NCBI GenBank assembly: GCA_965207595.1
Contig: CBDBMW010000013.1
Span: forward strand, 1,674,001 to 1,738,000
Origin: JAGWAJ01 sp026707615
GTDB lineage: Bacteria > Acidobacteriota > Vicinamibacteria > Vicinamibacterales > UBA8438
Direction: 5' to 3'
Length of the DNA: 64,000 bases
The translations under genes and the position numbers were made by a program. Within the stretch, counting starts at the first letter, position 1. Every line of letters starts with the position of its first letter. This document shows, piece after piece, positions 29,536 through 37,757 of the stretch. The notes beneath the pieces were generated by a model. That model had not been told where the DNA came from and did no database searches. It saw only the letters and a program-made list of their open reading frames with translations.

Positions 29536-30133
29536 GGCGGTCGGCGAGGTGGCGGCGGCGCGCCCGATCCCGGGAGGGACCCGGTTCCGCATCGCGACCC
29601 GGCTGGCGCCGGAGCTCGGGATCGGCGACAGCGTGGCCGTGAACGGGGTCTGCCTGACGGCGGCCCTCTGCGACGCGGAGGCCTTCGAGGCCGATGCGTC
29701 GCCGCAGACCCTGCGGGTGACGGCCCTCAGGTCGCTGTCCGCCGGCGCGGCCGTGAACCTGGAGCGTCCGTTGACGCCCTCGAGCCGGTTGGGCGGCCAC
29801 TTCGTGCTCGGCCACGTCGACGGTGTCGGCCGCATCCACGAGGTTCGCGCCGAGGCGGACTTCCGGCGGGTGAGCGTACGCTATCCGGCGGCGCTGGCGC
29901 AGTGGATGGTGCCGAAGGGATCGGTTGCCCTCGACGGGATCAGCCTCACGATCGCGAGCCTGGGCGACGAGCGGCTCGAGGTGCAGATCGTGCCCTACAC
30001 GTGGTCGGAGACCCGCCTGCACGCTGCCTCGGTCGGCGATCCTGTCAACATCGAGTGCGATATCATCGGGAAGCACGTCGTTCGCGCGCTGCAGGCGGGG
30101 TACGGCGGCGGCGAGGAACGCGGAGACCAATGA
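29516..30133 (+). CDS. ribE: riboflavin synthase alpha chain
   Basis: 205 residues with two lumazine-binding beta-barrel repeats: MFTGIVEAVGEV opens the first and LGHVDGVGRIHEVR the second. LGIGDSVAVNGVCLT and GSVALDGISLTIA are the paired substrate loops. It dismutates two 6,7-dimethyl-8-ribityllumazines to riboflavin. Overlaps ribD by 20 bp and ribBA by ATGA (30130-30133). Confidence 0.96.
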   Translation: MFTGIVEAVGEVAAARPIPGGTRFRIATRLAPELGIGDSVAVNGVCLTAALCDAEAFEADASPQTLRVTALRSLSAGAAVNLERPLTPSSRLGGHFVLGHVDGVGRIHEVRAEADFRRVSVRYPAALAQWMVPKGSVALDGISLTIASLGDERLEVQIVPYTWSETRLHAASVGDPVNIECDIIGKHVVRALQAGYGGGEERGDQ

Positions 30134-31425
30134 CTGCGAAGTCGACCGGCTCCCGGACGAGGAAGCGGACGACCGCGCGGGCGGCGGATGGCGGGCCGCG
30201 CGCGATGCGGCCGAAGCAGCGGAGCGCGTTCGCTTCGATCGACGACGCCGTCGCCGCCCTGCGGGCAGGGCGGATGATCATCGTCGTCGACGACGAGGAT
30301 CGGGAGAACGAGGGCGACCTGACGCTCGCCGCGGACAAGGTGACGCCGGAGGCGATCAACTTCATGGCCCGCTACGGGCGGGGACTGATCTGCCTCTCCA
30401 TGACCGGGGGCCGGCTCGACGAGTTGGAGATCCCGATGGCCGTCGCCGACAACACCTCGCGCTTCGAGACCGCGTTCGCGGTGCCCATCGACGTCAAGAA
30501 CGGCACGACGACCGGCATCTCCGCGGCCGATCGGGCGGCGACGGTGCGGGCGGCGATCGATCCCGCGACCCGGCCCGGCGACCTCTCGAGGCCGGGCCAC
30601 GTCTTTCCGCTCCGGGCACGCGACGGCGGGGTGCTCGTGCGGGCCGGTCAGACGGAGGCGGCGGTCGATCTGTCGCGGCTCGCCGGCCTGTATCCGGCCG
30701 GGGTCATCTGCGAGATCATGAACGACGACGGCACGATGGCCCGGGTGCCGGAGCTGCAGCGGTTCGCGAGGCGCCACGACCTGCTGATGGTCACCGTCGC
30801 CGACCTCATCCGCTACCGCATGCGTCACGACCGCCTCGTCCGTCGCATGGCGACGGCGGCCCTGCCGACGGATCACGGTGAGTTCCAGGTGGTGGCCTTC
30901 GAGAGTCTCATCGACGGGCAGACGCACGTCGCGCTGGTCCGGGGTGAGGTCGGGGACGGGCAGGGAGTGCTGGTGCGCGTCCACTCGCGGTGCCTGACCG
31001 GCGACGTGTTCAGCTCGTCGCGCTGCGACTGCGGGCGGCAGCTCTCGCTCGCGATGGAGCGCATTGCGGCGGAGGGGCGCGGGGTGCTCCTGTATCTGAA
31101 CCAGGAGGGGCGGGGCATCGGGCTCGGGAACAAGATCCGCGCCTACGAGCTGCAGGATCAGGGGCTCGACACGGTGGAGGCCAACGAGCACCTCGGCTTC
31201 AAGGCCGACCAGCGCGACTACGGCATCGGAGCCCAGATCCTGGGGGACCTCGGCGTTCGCACGATGCGCCTGCTGACCAACAATCCGCGCAAGTTCATCG
31301 GCCTCGAGGGCTACGGCCTGGCCGTCCAGGAGTCCGTCGCGCTCGAGGTGCCCCCGTCCGAGTTCTCCAGGACCTACCTGCGCACGAAGAAGGAGAAGCT
31401 CGGGCACAGGCTCTCCTCCGTGTAG
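30130..31425 (+). CDS. ribBA: bifunctional DHBP synthase / GTP cyclohydrolase II
   Basis: 431 residues. The first ~35 are a basic Ser/Thr/Arg tail. DHBP synthase domain about 36-235 (VDDEDRENEGDLTLAA, RPGHVFPLRARDGGVL, AGVICEIMNDDGTMAR). GTP cyclohydrolase II domain about 245-431 (VRVHSRCLTGDVFSS, RCDCGRQLSLAM with zinc cysteines, LYLNQEGRGIGLGNKI). It supplies both precursors of lumazine. Together with ribD and ribE only the lumazine synthase (ribH) is missing from this cluster. Confidence 0.97.
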   Translation: MTAKSTGSRTRKRTTARAADGGPRAMRPKQRSAFASIDDAVAALRAGRMIIVVDDEDRENEGDLTLAADKVTPEAINFMARYGRGLICLSMTGGRLDELEIPMAVADNTSRFETAFAVPIDVKNGTTTGISAADRAATVRAAIDPATRPGDLSRPGHVFPLRARDGGVLVRAGQTEAAVDLSRLAGLYPAGVICEIMNDDGTMARVPELQRFARRHDLLMVTVADLIRYRMRHDRLVRRMATAALPTDHGEFQVVAFESLIDGQTHVALVRGEVGDGQGVLVRVHSRCLTGDVFSSSRCDCGRQLSLAMERIAAEGRGVLLYLNQEGRGIGLGNKIRAYELQDQGLDTVEANEHLGFKADQRDYGIGAQILGDLGVRTMRLLTNNPRKFIGLEGYGLAVQESVALEVPPSEFSRTYLRTKKEKLGHRLSSV

Positions 31426-31554
31426 AGTCCGCTCGGTTCCTCGCCCGCGGGAGTTCCGCCACCGGGGCCTCTCCGCGCCGCCCGCCGGCGGCCCTTCGCG
31501 TCCCACGAGGCCCTCGCTCCGCGGCTTCCCGGCTCGCTACGGCACTACCCGCCG

Positions 31555-31584
31555 TTGCTGGCCGTCCGGGCCCTGCGCTAGAAT
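31555..31584 (+). promoter_or_regulatory. promoter of the ffh-rplS operon
   Basis: TTGCTG (31555-31560), 18 nt, TAGAAT (31579-31584, 5 of 6). It lies in the 248-nt gap between ribBA and ffh and gives a leader of about 83 nt. The leader holds a perfect 6-bp hairpin, CCGCCC-gtgt-GGGCGG (31608-31623), possibly regulatory. Nothing else is recognised in this gap. Confidence 0.55.
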
Positions 31585-31673
31585 GGCCGATTGTGCCTGG
31601 TCCCGACCGCCCGTGTGGGCGGTAAGTAGGCGCTTGCCGGCGCCGGCCCGGACCTCGGCTTCGGTGTCCGCAC

Positions 31674-32999
31674 ATGTTCGACGCTCTCTCCTCGCGCTTG
31701 CAGGATGCGTTCGGCGCTCTCCGGGGGGAGGTGCGCCTGACGCCCGAGCGGGTCGAGACGGCGCTGCGCGGGATCCGGCTGGCGCTGCTCGAGGCCGACG
31801 TCAACTTCAAGGTAGTCCGGGCCTTCGTCGATCGGGTTCGCGACCGGGCCGTCGACCGCGCCGTGCTCGACAGCCTGACCCCGGCGCAGCAGGTGGTCGG
31901 CATCGTTCGCGACGAGCTGCTCGCCCTCTTCGGCGAACCCCGGCCGGGCCTCGGCGCGGCGGCGGAGCGCCCGCAGGTCGTGCTGCTGGTGGGGTTGCAG
32001 GGGTCCGGGAAGACGACCACCGCGGCCAAGCTCGGCCGCTGGCTGGCCCGTCAGGGCCGCCATCCGCTGCTCGTGTCGACCGACGTGCGGCGTCCGGCGG
32101 CCATCGAGCAGTTGGCGACGCTCGCCGGGAAGGCGGGCCTGCCCGTGCACGACGCGGATTCGGCCGACCCGGTGGGGCGGGCGCGCGGCGCGCTGACCGA
32201 GGCGCGCCACCGCGGGTTCGACGTCGTGATCGTCGACAGCGCGGGACGCCTGCACGTCGACGATGCGCTGATGGAGGAGCTCGCCGCGATCGGAGGGGCG
32301 GTGAAGCCGTCGGACGTGCTGTACGTGGCCGACGCCATGACCGGTCAGGACGCGATCCGGAGCGCCGGCGAGTTCCATCATCGGATGGGGGTGACGGGCA
32401 TCGTGCTGAGCAAGATGGACGGCGATGCCCGCGGAGGGGCCGCGCTGTCGGTCGTCTCGGTCGTCGGGGTGCCGGTCGTGTTCGCGGCGACGGGAGAGCG
32501 CCTCGAGGATCTCGAACCCTTCCGGCCCGACCGCCTGGTCTCCCGGATGCTGGGGATGGGCGACGTGCTCAGCCTCGTGGAGCGGGCCGAGGCGGCGGTG
32601 GAGCGCGAGGACGCGACCGCCCTCGCGCAGCGGCTGCGGCGCAACGAGTTCACCCTGGAGGACCTCCGGCAGCAGATGGCGGCCATCGGGCGCATGGGCC
32701 CGATCCAGCAGATCGTCGAGATGATCCCCGGCGTGCGGAGCAGTGACGCCGCCGGCGTCGACGAGCGGCAGCTGGCCCGCACGGCGGCGATCATCGACTC
32801 GATGACGCCGCACGAACGCCGCCGTCCGGGGATCATCAACGGCAGCCGCCGGAAGCGCGTGGCGCGGGGGAGCGGAACGAGCGTTCCGGAGGTCAACCGG
32901 TTGCTGAGACAGTACGCCGAGATGCGGAAGATGCTGAGGACGATCGGCACGACCGCCCGGCGCCGCGGCGCGCGCCGGGCGCTGGCGCGCCTGCGGTGA
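31674..32999 (+). CDS. ffh: signal recognition particle protein Ffh
   Basis: 441 residues. N domain, then GTPase with P-loop GLQGSGKTT (107-115), DVRRPAA, DSAGRLH and SKMDGDARGG. The C-terminal M domain (about 305-430) is methionine-rich (QMAAIGRMGPIQQIVEMIPG, SRRKRVARGSG) and binds 4.5S RNA and signal peptides. First gene of ffh-rpsP-khpA-rimM-trmD-rplS, a classical arrangement. The RNA partner is not in the window. Confidence 0.97.
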   Translation: MFDALSSRLQDAFGALRGEVRLTPERVETALRGIRLALLEADVNFKVVRAFVDRVRDRAVDRAVLDSLTPAQQVVGIVRDELLALFGEPRPGLGAAAERPQVVLLVGLQGSGKTTTAAKLGRWLARQGRHPLLVSTDVRRPAAIEQLATLAGKAGLPVHDADSADPVGRARGALTEARHRGFDVVIVDSAGRLHVDDALMEELAAIGGAVKPSDVLYVADAMTGQDAIRSAGEFHHRMGVTGIVLSKMDGDARGGAALSVVSVVGVPVVFAATGERLEDLEPFRPDRLVSRMLGMGDVLSLVERAEAAVEREDATALAQRLRRNEFTLEDLRQQMAAIGRMGPIQQIVEMIPGVRSSDAAGVDERQLARTAAIIDSMTPHERRRPGIINGSRRKRVARGSGTSVPEVNRLLRQYAEMRKMLRTIGTTARRRGARRALARLR

Positions 33000-33048
33000 C
33001 GGGGTGCGGGTCGGGCCGGGTCCGGACAGCGGGGAGTAGGGAGCGCGC

Positions 33049-33342
33049 ATGCTGATGATCCGTTTGCGGCGCCAGGGGGCCAAGAAGCGCCCGTTCTTTC
33101 GACTGGTCGTCGTCGAGTCGCATACGGCGCGGGACGGTCGCGCCATCGAGGTCGTCGGGCACTACAATCCGACGGCGCAACCCGAGGAGCTCTCCCTGAA
33201 GCGGGAGCGAGTCGACTACTGGCTCGGCTGCGGGGCGCGGCCGAGCGACACCGTGCGGACGCTGCTGGCCCGCCACCGCGACGCGCCCGACGGCGCGGAG
33301 CACCCGGCGGCCGAGGCGGCCGGCACCCCGGCGAGCTCGTGA
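33049..33342 (+). CDS. rpsP: 30S ribosomal protein S16
   Basis: 97 residues. MIRLRRQGAKKRPFFRLVV, the canonical N-terminus, and VEVVGHYNP-type turn (IEVVGHYNPTAQ) and YWLGCGARPSDTV identify S16. It has a strong ribosome site (GGGGAGTAGGGAG) upstream and overlaps khpA by GTGA. Confidence 0.98.
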   Translation: MLMIRLRRQGAKKRPFFRLVVVESHTARDGRAIEVVGHYNPTAQPEELSLKRERVDYWLGCGARPSDTVRTLLARHRDAPDGAEHPAAEAAGTPASS

Positions 33343-33593
33343 GCCGACCACGCGACGTCGTCGAGGTGATCAGCCGGGCTCTGGTCGATCACCCGGATGC
33401 CGTCCGGGTACGGGAGCGAGAGCACGCCGGCACGGTTCGCATCGAGCTGCGCAGCGCGCCCGGCGATCTCGGCAAGCTGATCGGCCGGCAGGGCCGCACC
33501 GCCGCGGCGGTGCGGACGCTGGCCCAGGTGGCGGCGGGCGAGGCGGGCCCCCGGGTGACGGTGGACTTCGTCGACGATCGGCCGGAGCCATGA
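33339..33593 (+). CDS. khpA: KH-domain RNA-binding protein KhpA
   Basis: 84 residues, a single KH domain with the GxxG loop in LGKLIGRQGRTAAAVRTL. KhpA (YlqC) pairs with KhpB/Jag in RNA binding linked to cell division and length in Gram-positives. Its place between rpsP and rimM is conserved widely. Start GTG within the rpsP end. Overlaps rimM by ATGA. Confidence 0.93.
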   Translation: MSRPRDVVEVISRALVDHPDAVRVREREHAGTVRIELRSAPGDLGKLIGRQGRTAAAVRTLAQVAAGEAGPRVTVDFVDDRPEP

Positions 33594-34198
33594 CCCCGAG
33601 CACGCCGTCCGGCGCTCCCGCGCCCCCCTCTTGGGAGGGGATGGTCGTCGTCGGGCGCATTGCCCGGGCGCACGGGCGGCGTGGCGAGGTCGTCGTCAAC
33701 CCGTTCACCGACTTCCCGGAGCTTCGCTTCCGGTCCGGGGCCAGGCTGTTCGCGTCGGTCGCGGGCCGGGTCGTGGAGTTTCGGGTGGACGCGGCCCGCT
33801 TGCAGCGGGGCCGCCCCATCGTCGGCTTCGAGCACGTATCCGACATCGAGGGCGCGGAGCGGCTGGCCGGCGTGGAGCTCCGGGTGCCGGAATCGGCACT
33901 CGCGCCCCTGCCGCCCGACACGTTCTACGAGCACGACCTCGTGGGGTGCCGCGTGGAGACCGTGGACGGACGACGCGTCGGCCCGGTACGCAGTGTGGAG
34001 GCGGCATCCGGCGCGTCCCGACTCATCGTCGAGGCGGCTGTGGGCGAGGTCGACGTGCCGCTGGTGGACGCGATCTGCGTCCGCGTCGAACCCGCGTCCC
34101 GGACGATCGTCGTCGATCCGCCGGCCGGACTGCTCGACCTGAATCGACGCCCGCCCCGTCGGGAGGGCGGGCCGGCACGAGGCGGGGCGGCATCGTGA
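33590..34198 (+). CDS. rimM: ribosome maturation factor RimM
   Basis: 202 residues. N-terminal RimM domain (VVVGRIARAHGRRGEVVVNPFTDFPE), then the PRC-barrel (FYEHDLVGCRVETVDGRRVG, EVDVPLVDAICVRVE, IVVDPPAGLLDL). It helps fold the 30S head and binds S19. Carries a basic Gly/Arg C-terminal tail of about 20 residues. Overlaps trmD by GTGA. Confidence 0.95.
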   Translation: MTPSTPSGAPAPPSWEGMVVVGRIARAHGRRGEVVVNPFTDFPELRFRSGARLFASVAGRVVEFRVDAARLQRGRPIVGFEHVSDIEGAERLAGVELRVPESALAPLPPDTFYEHDLVGCRVETVDGRRVGPVRSVEAASGASRLIVEAAVGEVDVPLVDAICVRVEPASRTIVVDPPAGLLDLNRRPPRREGGPARGGAAS

Positions 34199-34953
34199 AG
34201 TTCGACATCGTCACCGTCCTTCCGCCGCTGATCGGGGCCGTCACGTCGACCGGCGTGCTCGGGCGCGCCGTCGCGCAGGGAATCGTGGATGTGGCCGTGC
34301 ACGATCTGCGCGACTTCACGACCGACCGGCACCGCTCGGTCGACGACGTTCCCTACGGGGGCGGGCCGGGCATGGTGCTCAAGCTGGAGCCGTTCGTGCG
34401 GGCGCTCGACCGCATCCGTGCGTCTCGGGGCGAGCCGCGCGCCGTGGTCCTGACGTCGCCCCAGGGGGCGCCGTTCACCCACGCCGAGGCGGTCCGGCTG
34501 AGCGCGCTCGGTCACGTCGTCCTGCTGTGCGGACGCTACGCGGGGGTGGACGAGCGGGTCCGGGAGCACCTGGCGACGGAGGAGCTCTCCATCGGCGACT
34601 ACGTGCTGAGCGGCGGCGAGTTGCCGGCGTGCGTCATACTGGACGCCGTAGCGAGACAGGTACCGGGGGTCGTAGGCGACCGGGACTGCGTGGACGGCGA
34701 CTCGTTCGTGCGCCGGTTGCTCGACTTCCCGCACTACACGCGGCCCGCAGAGCTCGACCGGCATCGCGTGCCGGAAGTTCTGATGTCCGGCAATCACGCC
34801 GCCATCCGGAGTTGGCGCAAGCGCGAGGCCCTCCGGCGCACGCGCGAGCGCCGGCCGGATCTGCTGGCCGACGCGAGCCTGGACGACGAGGAGCGGGCCA
34901 TCCTCCGCGCGCTCGATCAGGCGGATACGCAGAATACGGAGGTTGGCGCATGA
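34195..34953 (+). CDS. trmD: tRNA (guanine-N1)-methyltransferase
   Basis: 252 residues, SPOUT fold. FDIVTVLPPLIG, DLRDFTTDRHRSVDDVPYGGGPGM, LLCGRYAGVDERV and LSIGDYVLSGGELPA (the trefoil knot that binds AdoMet), then DFPHYTRPAEL. It makes m1G37 in tRNAs and prevents frameshifting. GTG start overlapping rimM; overlaps rplS by ATGA. Confidence 0.98.
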   Translation: MKFDIVTVLPPLIGAVTSTGVLGRAVAQGIVDVAVHDLRDFTTDRHRSVDDVPYGGGPGMVLKLEPFVRALDRIRASRGEPRAVVLTSPQGAPFTHAEAVRLSALGHVVLLCGRYAGVDERVREHLATEELSIGDYVLSGGELPACVILDAVARQVPGVVGDRDCVDGDSFVRRLLDFPHYTRPAELDRHRVPEVLMSGNHAAIRSWRKREALRRTRERRPDLLADASLDDEERAILRALDQADTQNTEVGA

Positions 34954-35294
34954 AGGCGATCGAGGCGGTGGAAGCTCCCCAGCTCGTGGAGCGCCCGGAC
35001 ATGCGGCCGGGAGATACGTTGCGCGTGCACGTCAAGGTGCGCGAGGGCGAGAAGGAGCGCATCCAGGTGTTCGAGGGCGTGCTCATCGCGCAGCGCCGGG
35101 GTGGTGCCCGCGCGAGCTTCACCGTACGCAAGGTCTCGTTCGGCCAGGGGGTGGAGCGGATCTTCCCGATGCACTCCCCGGTGATTGACAGGATAGAGGT
35201 CGTCCGCTCGGCACGGGTCCGGCGGGCCAAGCTCTACTACCTGCGCAAGCTCCGAGGCAAGGCGGCGCGCCTGCGCGAGCGCCGCCGGAGGTAG
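34950..35294 (+). CDS. rplS: 50S ribosomal protein L19
   Basis: 114 residues. RPGDTLRVHVKVREGEKERIQVFEGVLIAQRRGG, SFGQGVERIFPMHSP and KLYYLRKLRGKAARL match L19 along its length. It ends in an Arg run. Last member of the ribosome-maturation operon before rnhB, which follows after 28 nt. Confidence 0.98.
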   Translation: MKAIEAVEAPQLVERPDMRPGDTLRVHVKVREGEKERIQVFEGVLIAQRRGGARASFTVRKVSFGQGVERIFPMHSPVIDRIEVVRSARVRRAKLYYLRKLRGKAARLRERRRR

Positions 35295-35322
35295 GCCTCC
35301 ACGCGGGAGGCACTGCGATTCC

Positions 35323-35970
35323 GTGCCGCCGGCCGCAGCTTCGGGGCGCGCGGGAGCACGACGCACGCTCGAGAACGCGTTGCGGCGCCGCGGGTTCGCC
35401 CGGGTCGCGGGCGTCGACGAGGCGGGACGCGGCTGCCTCGCGGGTCCCGTGGTCGCGGCCGCCGTCGTCCTCCAGCCGGGCAGGGCCGTCACCGGCCTCC
35501 GGGACTCCAAGCTCCTCTCGCCCGCGCGACGCGAGCGCCTGTACGATCGCATCGTCCGCGCCGGATGCTGGACGGTCGTTGCCGTGGAGCCGCGGGAGAT
35601 CGATCGCGTCAACATTCACAACGCCGCGCTTGACGCGATGCGCCGGGCCGTGCTGGCGCTCGCGCCTCCGCCCGACTTCGCGATCGTCGACGGATTCGAG
35701 GTGCCGGATCTGTCCGTGCCGCAGCAGCGCGTCGTCGGGGGCGACCGTCGCTGCGCGGCCATCGCCGCTGCATCCATCGTGGCGAAGGTGACCCGCGATC
35801 GGCAGATGCGGGAGCTGCACGCGCGGGATCCGCGCTACGGCTTCGATCGTCACAAGGGGTACGCCACGCGAGCGCATCTGGCGGCGCTCGGCCGACACGG
35901 CTACTCGTCGGCGCACCGCCGGTCCTTTCGGCCGCGCGCCCTGGCGGGCGTGCCCCCGACCGTCGCGTAG
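35323..35970 (+). CDS. rnhB: ribonuclease HII
   Basis: 215 residues. VAGVDEAGRGCLAGPVVAAAV contains the DE(A)GRG motif (D32, E33), LRDSKLLSPARRERLYD and FAIVDGF give the other acidic residues, and AAASIVAKVTRDRQM and YGFDRHKGYAT are family hallmarks. It nicks RNA in RNA-DNA hybrids and at misincorporated ribonucleotides. GTG start at 35323. Confidence 0.96.
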   Translation: MPPAAASGRAGARRTLENALRRRGFARVAGVDEAGRGCLAGPVVAAAVVLQPGRAVTGLRDSKLLSPARRERLYDRIVRAGCWTVVAVEPREIDRVNIHNAALDAMRRAVLALAPPPDFAIVDGFEVPDLSVPQQRVVGGDRRCAAIAAASIVAKVTRDRQMRELHARDPRYGFDRHKGYATRAHLAALGRHGYSSAHRRSFRPRALAGVPPTVA

Positions 35971-36000
35971 GGGTCGGGGTCACGCCCCTGCCGTCGTGCC

Positions 36001-36252
36001 ATGCGCGAACGATTCAGTCGGTCCCTCCTGATCGTCTACTTTCTCGAGGCCGGGCTCGTCCTGCTGGTGGCTCCGTGGACGACCTTCTGGGATCGCAACG
36101 TGTTCGTCGAGGCGAGCCCGCTGGCCGAGGCGTTCCTGACGGCGCACGCGGTGCGCGGCGTTGTCTCGGGGGTCGGACTGCTGAACCTCGGAGCCGGCCT
36201 CGTCGAGCTCGGCCGGCTGCTGGCCCGGCGCGAGCCGCAGGTTCTGCGGTGA
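36001..36252 (+). CDS. small two-span membrane protein
   Basis: 83 residues, family not recognised. Two hydrophobic helices: RSLLIVYFLEAGLVLLVAPW (about 7-26) and VRGVVSGVGLLNLGAGLVEL (about 51-70), with the loop FWDRNVFVEASPLAEAFLTA. It overlaps thiE by GTGA (36249-36252), so it is translated just before thiE; a link to thiamine is not implied by the sequence. Confidence 0.65.
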   Translation: MRERFSRSLLIVYFLEAGLVLLVAPWTTFWDRNVFVEASPLAEAFLTAHAVRGVVSGVGLLNLGAGLVELGRLLARREPQVLR

Positions 36253-36968
36253 GTCGGCGCCCCCGGTCGCCGATCGTCTGCCTGGTCACCGACCGGCGGC
36301 GCCTCCCGGCCGCGCGCGGCGGCGATGGCCCGGCGTGTGACGCGCTCGTCGAGCTCGCGCGGGCGGCGGGGCGAGCCGGGGTCGACATCGTGCAGGTGCG
36401 CGAGCGCGGCCTCGGCGACCGGAGGCTGCTGCGGCTGGTGGAGGGGATCGTGTCCGCCGTCGAGGGCAGCGCCACGCGGGTGGTGGTCAACGATCGGGCG
36501 GACATCGCGCTCGCGGCGGGTGCGGGCGGGGTGCACGTCAGGAGCGAAGGGCCGCCGCCGATGCGGGTCCGGGCGATCGCACCCGCCCGCTGGCTGATCG
36601 GACGCTCGGTGCACCGGCCGGACGACGTGCGGCCGACGGAACGGTTGGATGGGGCCGACTATGCGATCTGCGGCACGGTCTTCGAGTCGGCATCGAAACC
36701 CGGCCGTCGGCCCCTCGGCGTCGACGGACTGGCTGGCGTAGCCCGAGCGGTCTCGCTGCCCGTCCTGGCGATCGGCGGGGTCGATGCGGGCAACGCGCCG
36801 CTGGTCGCGGGGGCGGGAGCCGCCGGGGTCGCCGCGATCGGCTACTTCGCGGACGGCTGGCGCGACGCTGGGCAGGCCGATCTCGCGGAGCGTGTCGAGG
36901 CCCTCCGCAGGGCGTTTGACAAGGGTCGAGGGCTCGCCTATTTTCAGGGAATCCATGCCCGACGTTGA
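36249..36968 (+). CDS. thiE: thiamine phosphate synthase
   Basis: 239 residues, TIM barrel. CLVTDRRRLP, IVQVRERGLGDRRLLRLV, VVVNDRADIALAAGAGGVHV, DYAICGTVFESASKPG and AIGGVDAGN map the barrel and the pyrophosphate sites. It joins HMP-PP and thiazole phosphate to thiamine monophosphate. GTG start overlapping the membrane-protein stop. No TPP riboswitch or other thi gene is seen nearby. Its last 14 bases lie over the rodZ-like start. Confidence 0.9.
   Translation: MSRRPRSPIVCLVTDRRRLPAARGGDGPACDALVELARAAGRAGVDIVQVRERGLGDRRLLRLVEGIVSAVEGSATRVVVNDRADIALAAGAGGVHVRSEGPPPMRVRAIAPARWLIGRSVHRPDDVRPTERLDGADYAICGTVFESASKPGRRPLGVDGLAGVARAVSLPVLAIGGVDAGNAPLVAGAGAAGVAAIGYFADGWRDAGQADLAERVEALRRAFDKGRGLAYFQGIHARR
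36916..36944 (+). promoter_or_regulatory. sigma-70-type promoter inside the end of thiE
   Basis: TTGACA (36916-36921, perfect), exactly 17 nt, TATTTT (36939-36944). It serves the rodZ-like gene whose ATG is at 36955, giving a leader of about 3-4 nt. The AT-rich boxes stand out in this GC-rich coding context. Confidence 0.55.
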
Positions 36969-37746
36969 GTTGCCGGAGGACCGCTCCTCCCTGCGCGAGG
37001 CCCGCGAACGCCGCGGCCGTTCACTCGAGGAGATCGCCGACACGACGAAGATCTCCGTGTCCGCCCTGGAAGCGCTCGAGCGCTACGACGCGTCGAGCCT
37101 GCCCGGCGGCATCTTTACGCGTGCCTTCGTGCGCTCCTACGCGACGGAAGTCGGCCTCGATCCGGAAACGGCGCTCCGGGAGTTCCTGGCGAGGTGTCCG
37201 GAAGCGGACCCGGTCGAGGTCGCCGGGCCTGGAGAGGCCAGTGCTCCCGGCCACCTCGGGCTTGGCGGTTCCCGGCCGATCGGCCTGCGCATTGCGTTGC
37301 TCGCGGCGCCGCTCGTCGCTCTCGCGGTGTTCGTCGGCGTGCGGGCATGTGACGATCGTGCCTCCGCCCGTGTCTCCGACTCCGAGGCGCAGGCCGTCGC
37401 GGAGGTGTCGGCGGACGCACCACCCGCGCGCCGGGCCCCGCCCCGGACGACCGTGCCGCCGCCGACGACGCCCGTCGAGGGCGCGCCGCTCGTCATGGAG
37501 ATCCTTCCGAGCCGTGACTGCTGGGTAGCGGCCACCGTGGACGGGGAGGCCGTGCTGTCACGCCTGATGCGCGCCGGCGAGCGCCAGACGCTCCGCGCCG
37601 TGGAGGCCATCACCGTCAACGTCGGTGACGCGGGAGCGTTCGAGTACACCCTCAACGAGGAGCCCGGCCGGCTCCTGGGCGGCAGGGGGCAGGTGGTCAC
37701 GGAGACGATCACGCCGGACAACTACCGCGACTACCTGAGCCGCTAG
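36955..37746 (+). CDS. RodZ-like helix-turn-helix membrane protein
   Basis: 263 residues. Cytoplasmic Cro/CI-type helix-turn-helix (about 12-75: LREARERRGRSLEEIADTTK, ALEALERYDASSLPGGIFTR, FVRSYATEVGLDP). One span (about 109-131) follows, then a Pro/Ala/Thr-rich periplasmic linker and a C-terminal DUF4115-type beta domain (MEILPSRDCWVAATVDGEAV). RodZ links MreB to the cell-wall elongation machinery. Its TAG stop forms a CTAG shared with the stop of the convergent gene. Confidence 0.85.
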   Translation: MPDVELPEDRSSLREARERRGRSLEEIADTTKISVSALEALERYDASSLPGGIFTRAFVRSYATEVGLDPETALREFLARCPEADPVEVAGPGEASAPGHLGLGGSRPIGLRIALLAAPLVALAVFVGVRACDDRASARVSDSEAQAVAEVSADAPPARRAPPRTTVPPPTTPVEGAPLVMEILPSRDCWVAATVDGEAVLSRLMRAGERQTLRAVEAITVNVGDAGAFEYTLNEEPGRLLGGRGQVVTETITPDNYRDYLSR

Positions 37747-37757
37747 GAGCCTGCCCG
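37743..37757. repeat. dispersed repeat half-site on shared stop codons
   Basis: CTAGGAGCCTGCCCG: a single arm of the repeat family. Its CTAG palindrome gives TAG on both strands and so ends both the rodZ-like gene (plus) and the HhH gene (minus). Confidence 0.55.

Noticed and set aside
31426..31673. Possible 4.5S (SRP) RNA gene next to ffh
   Set aside because: No GGAAGCAGCC-type tetraloop core was found; only a promoter and a short hairpin are visible.
28400..36300. FMN or TPP riboswitch before rib or thiE genes
   Set aside because: ribD and thiE are translationally coupled to upstream genes with no space for an aptamer, and no conserved riboswitch core was seen.
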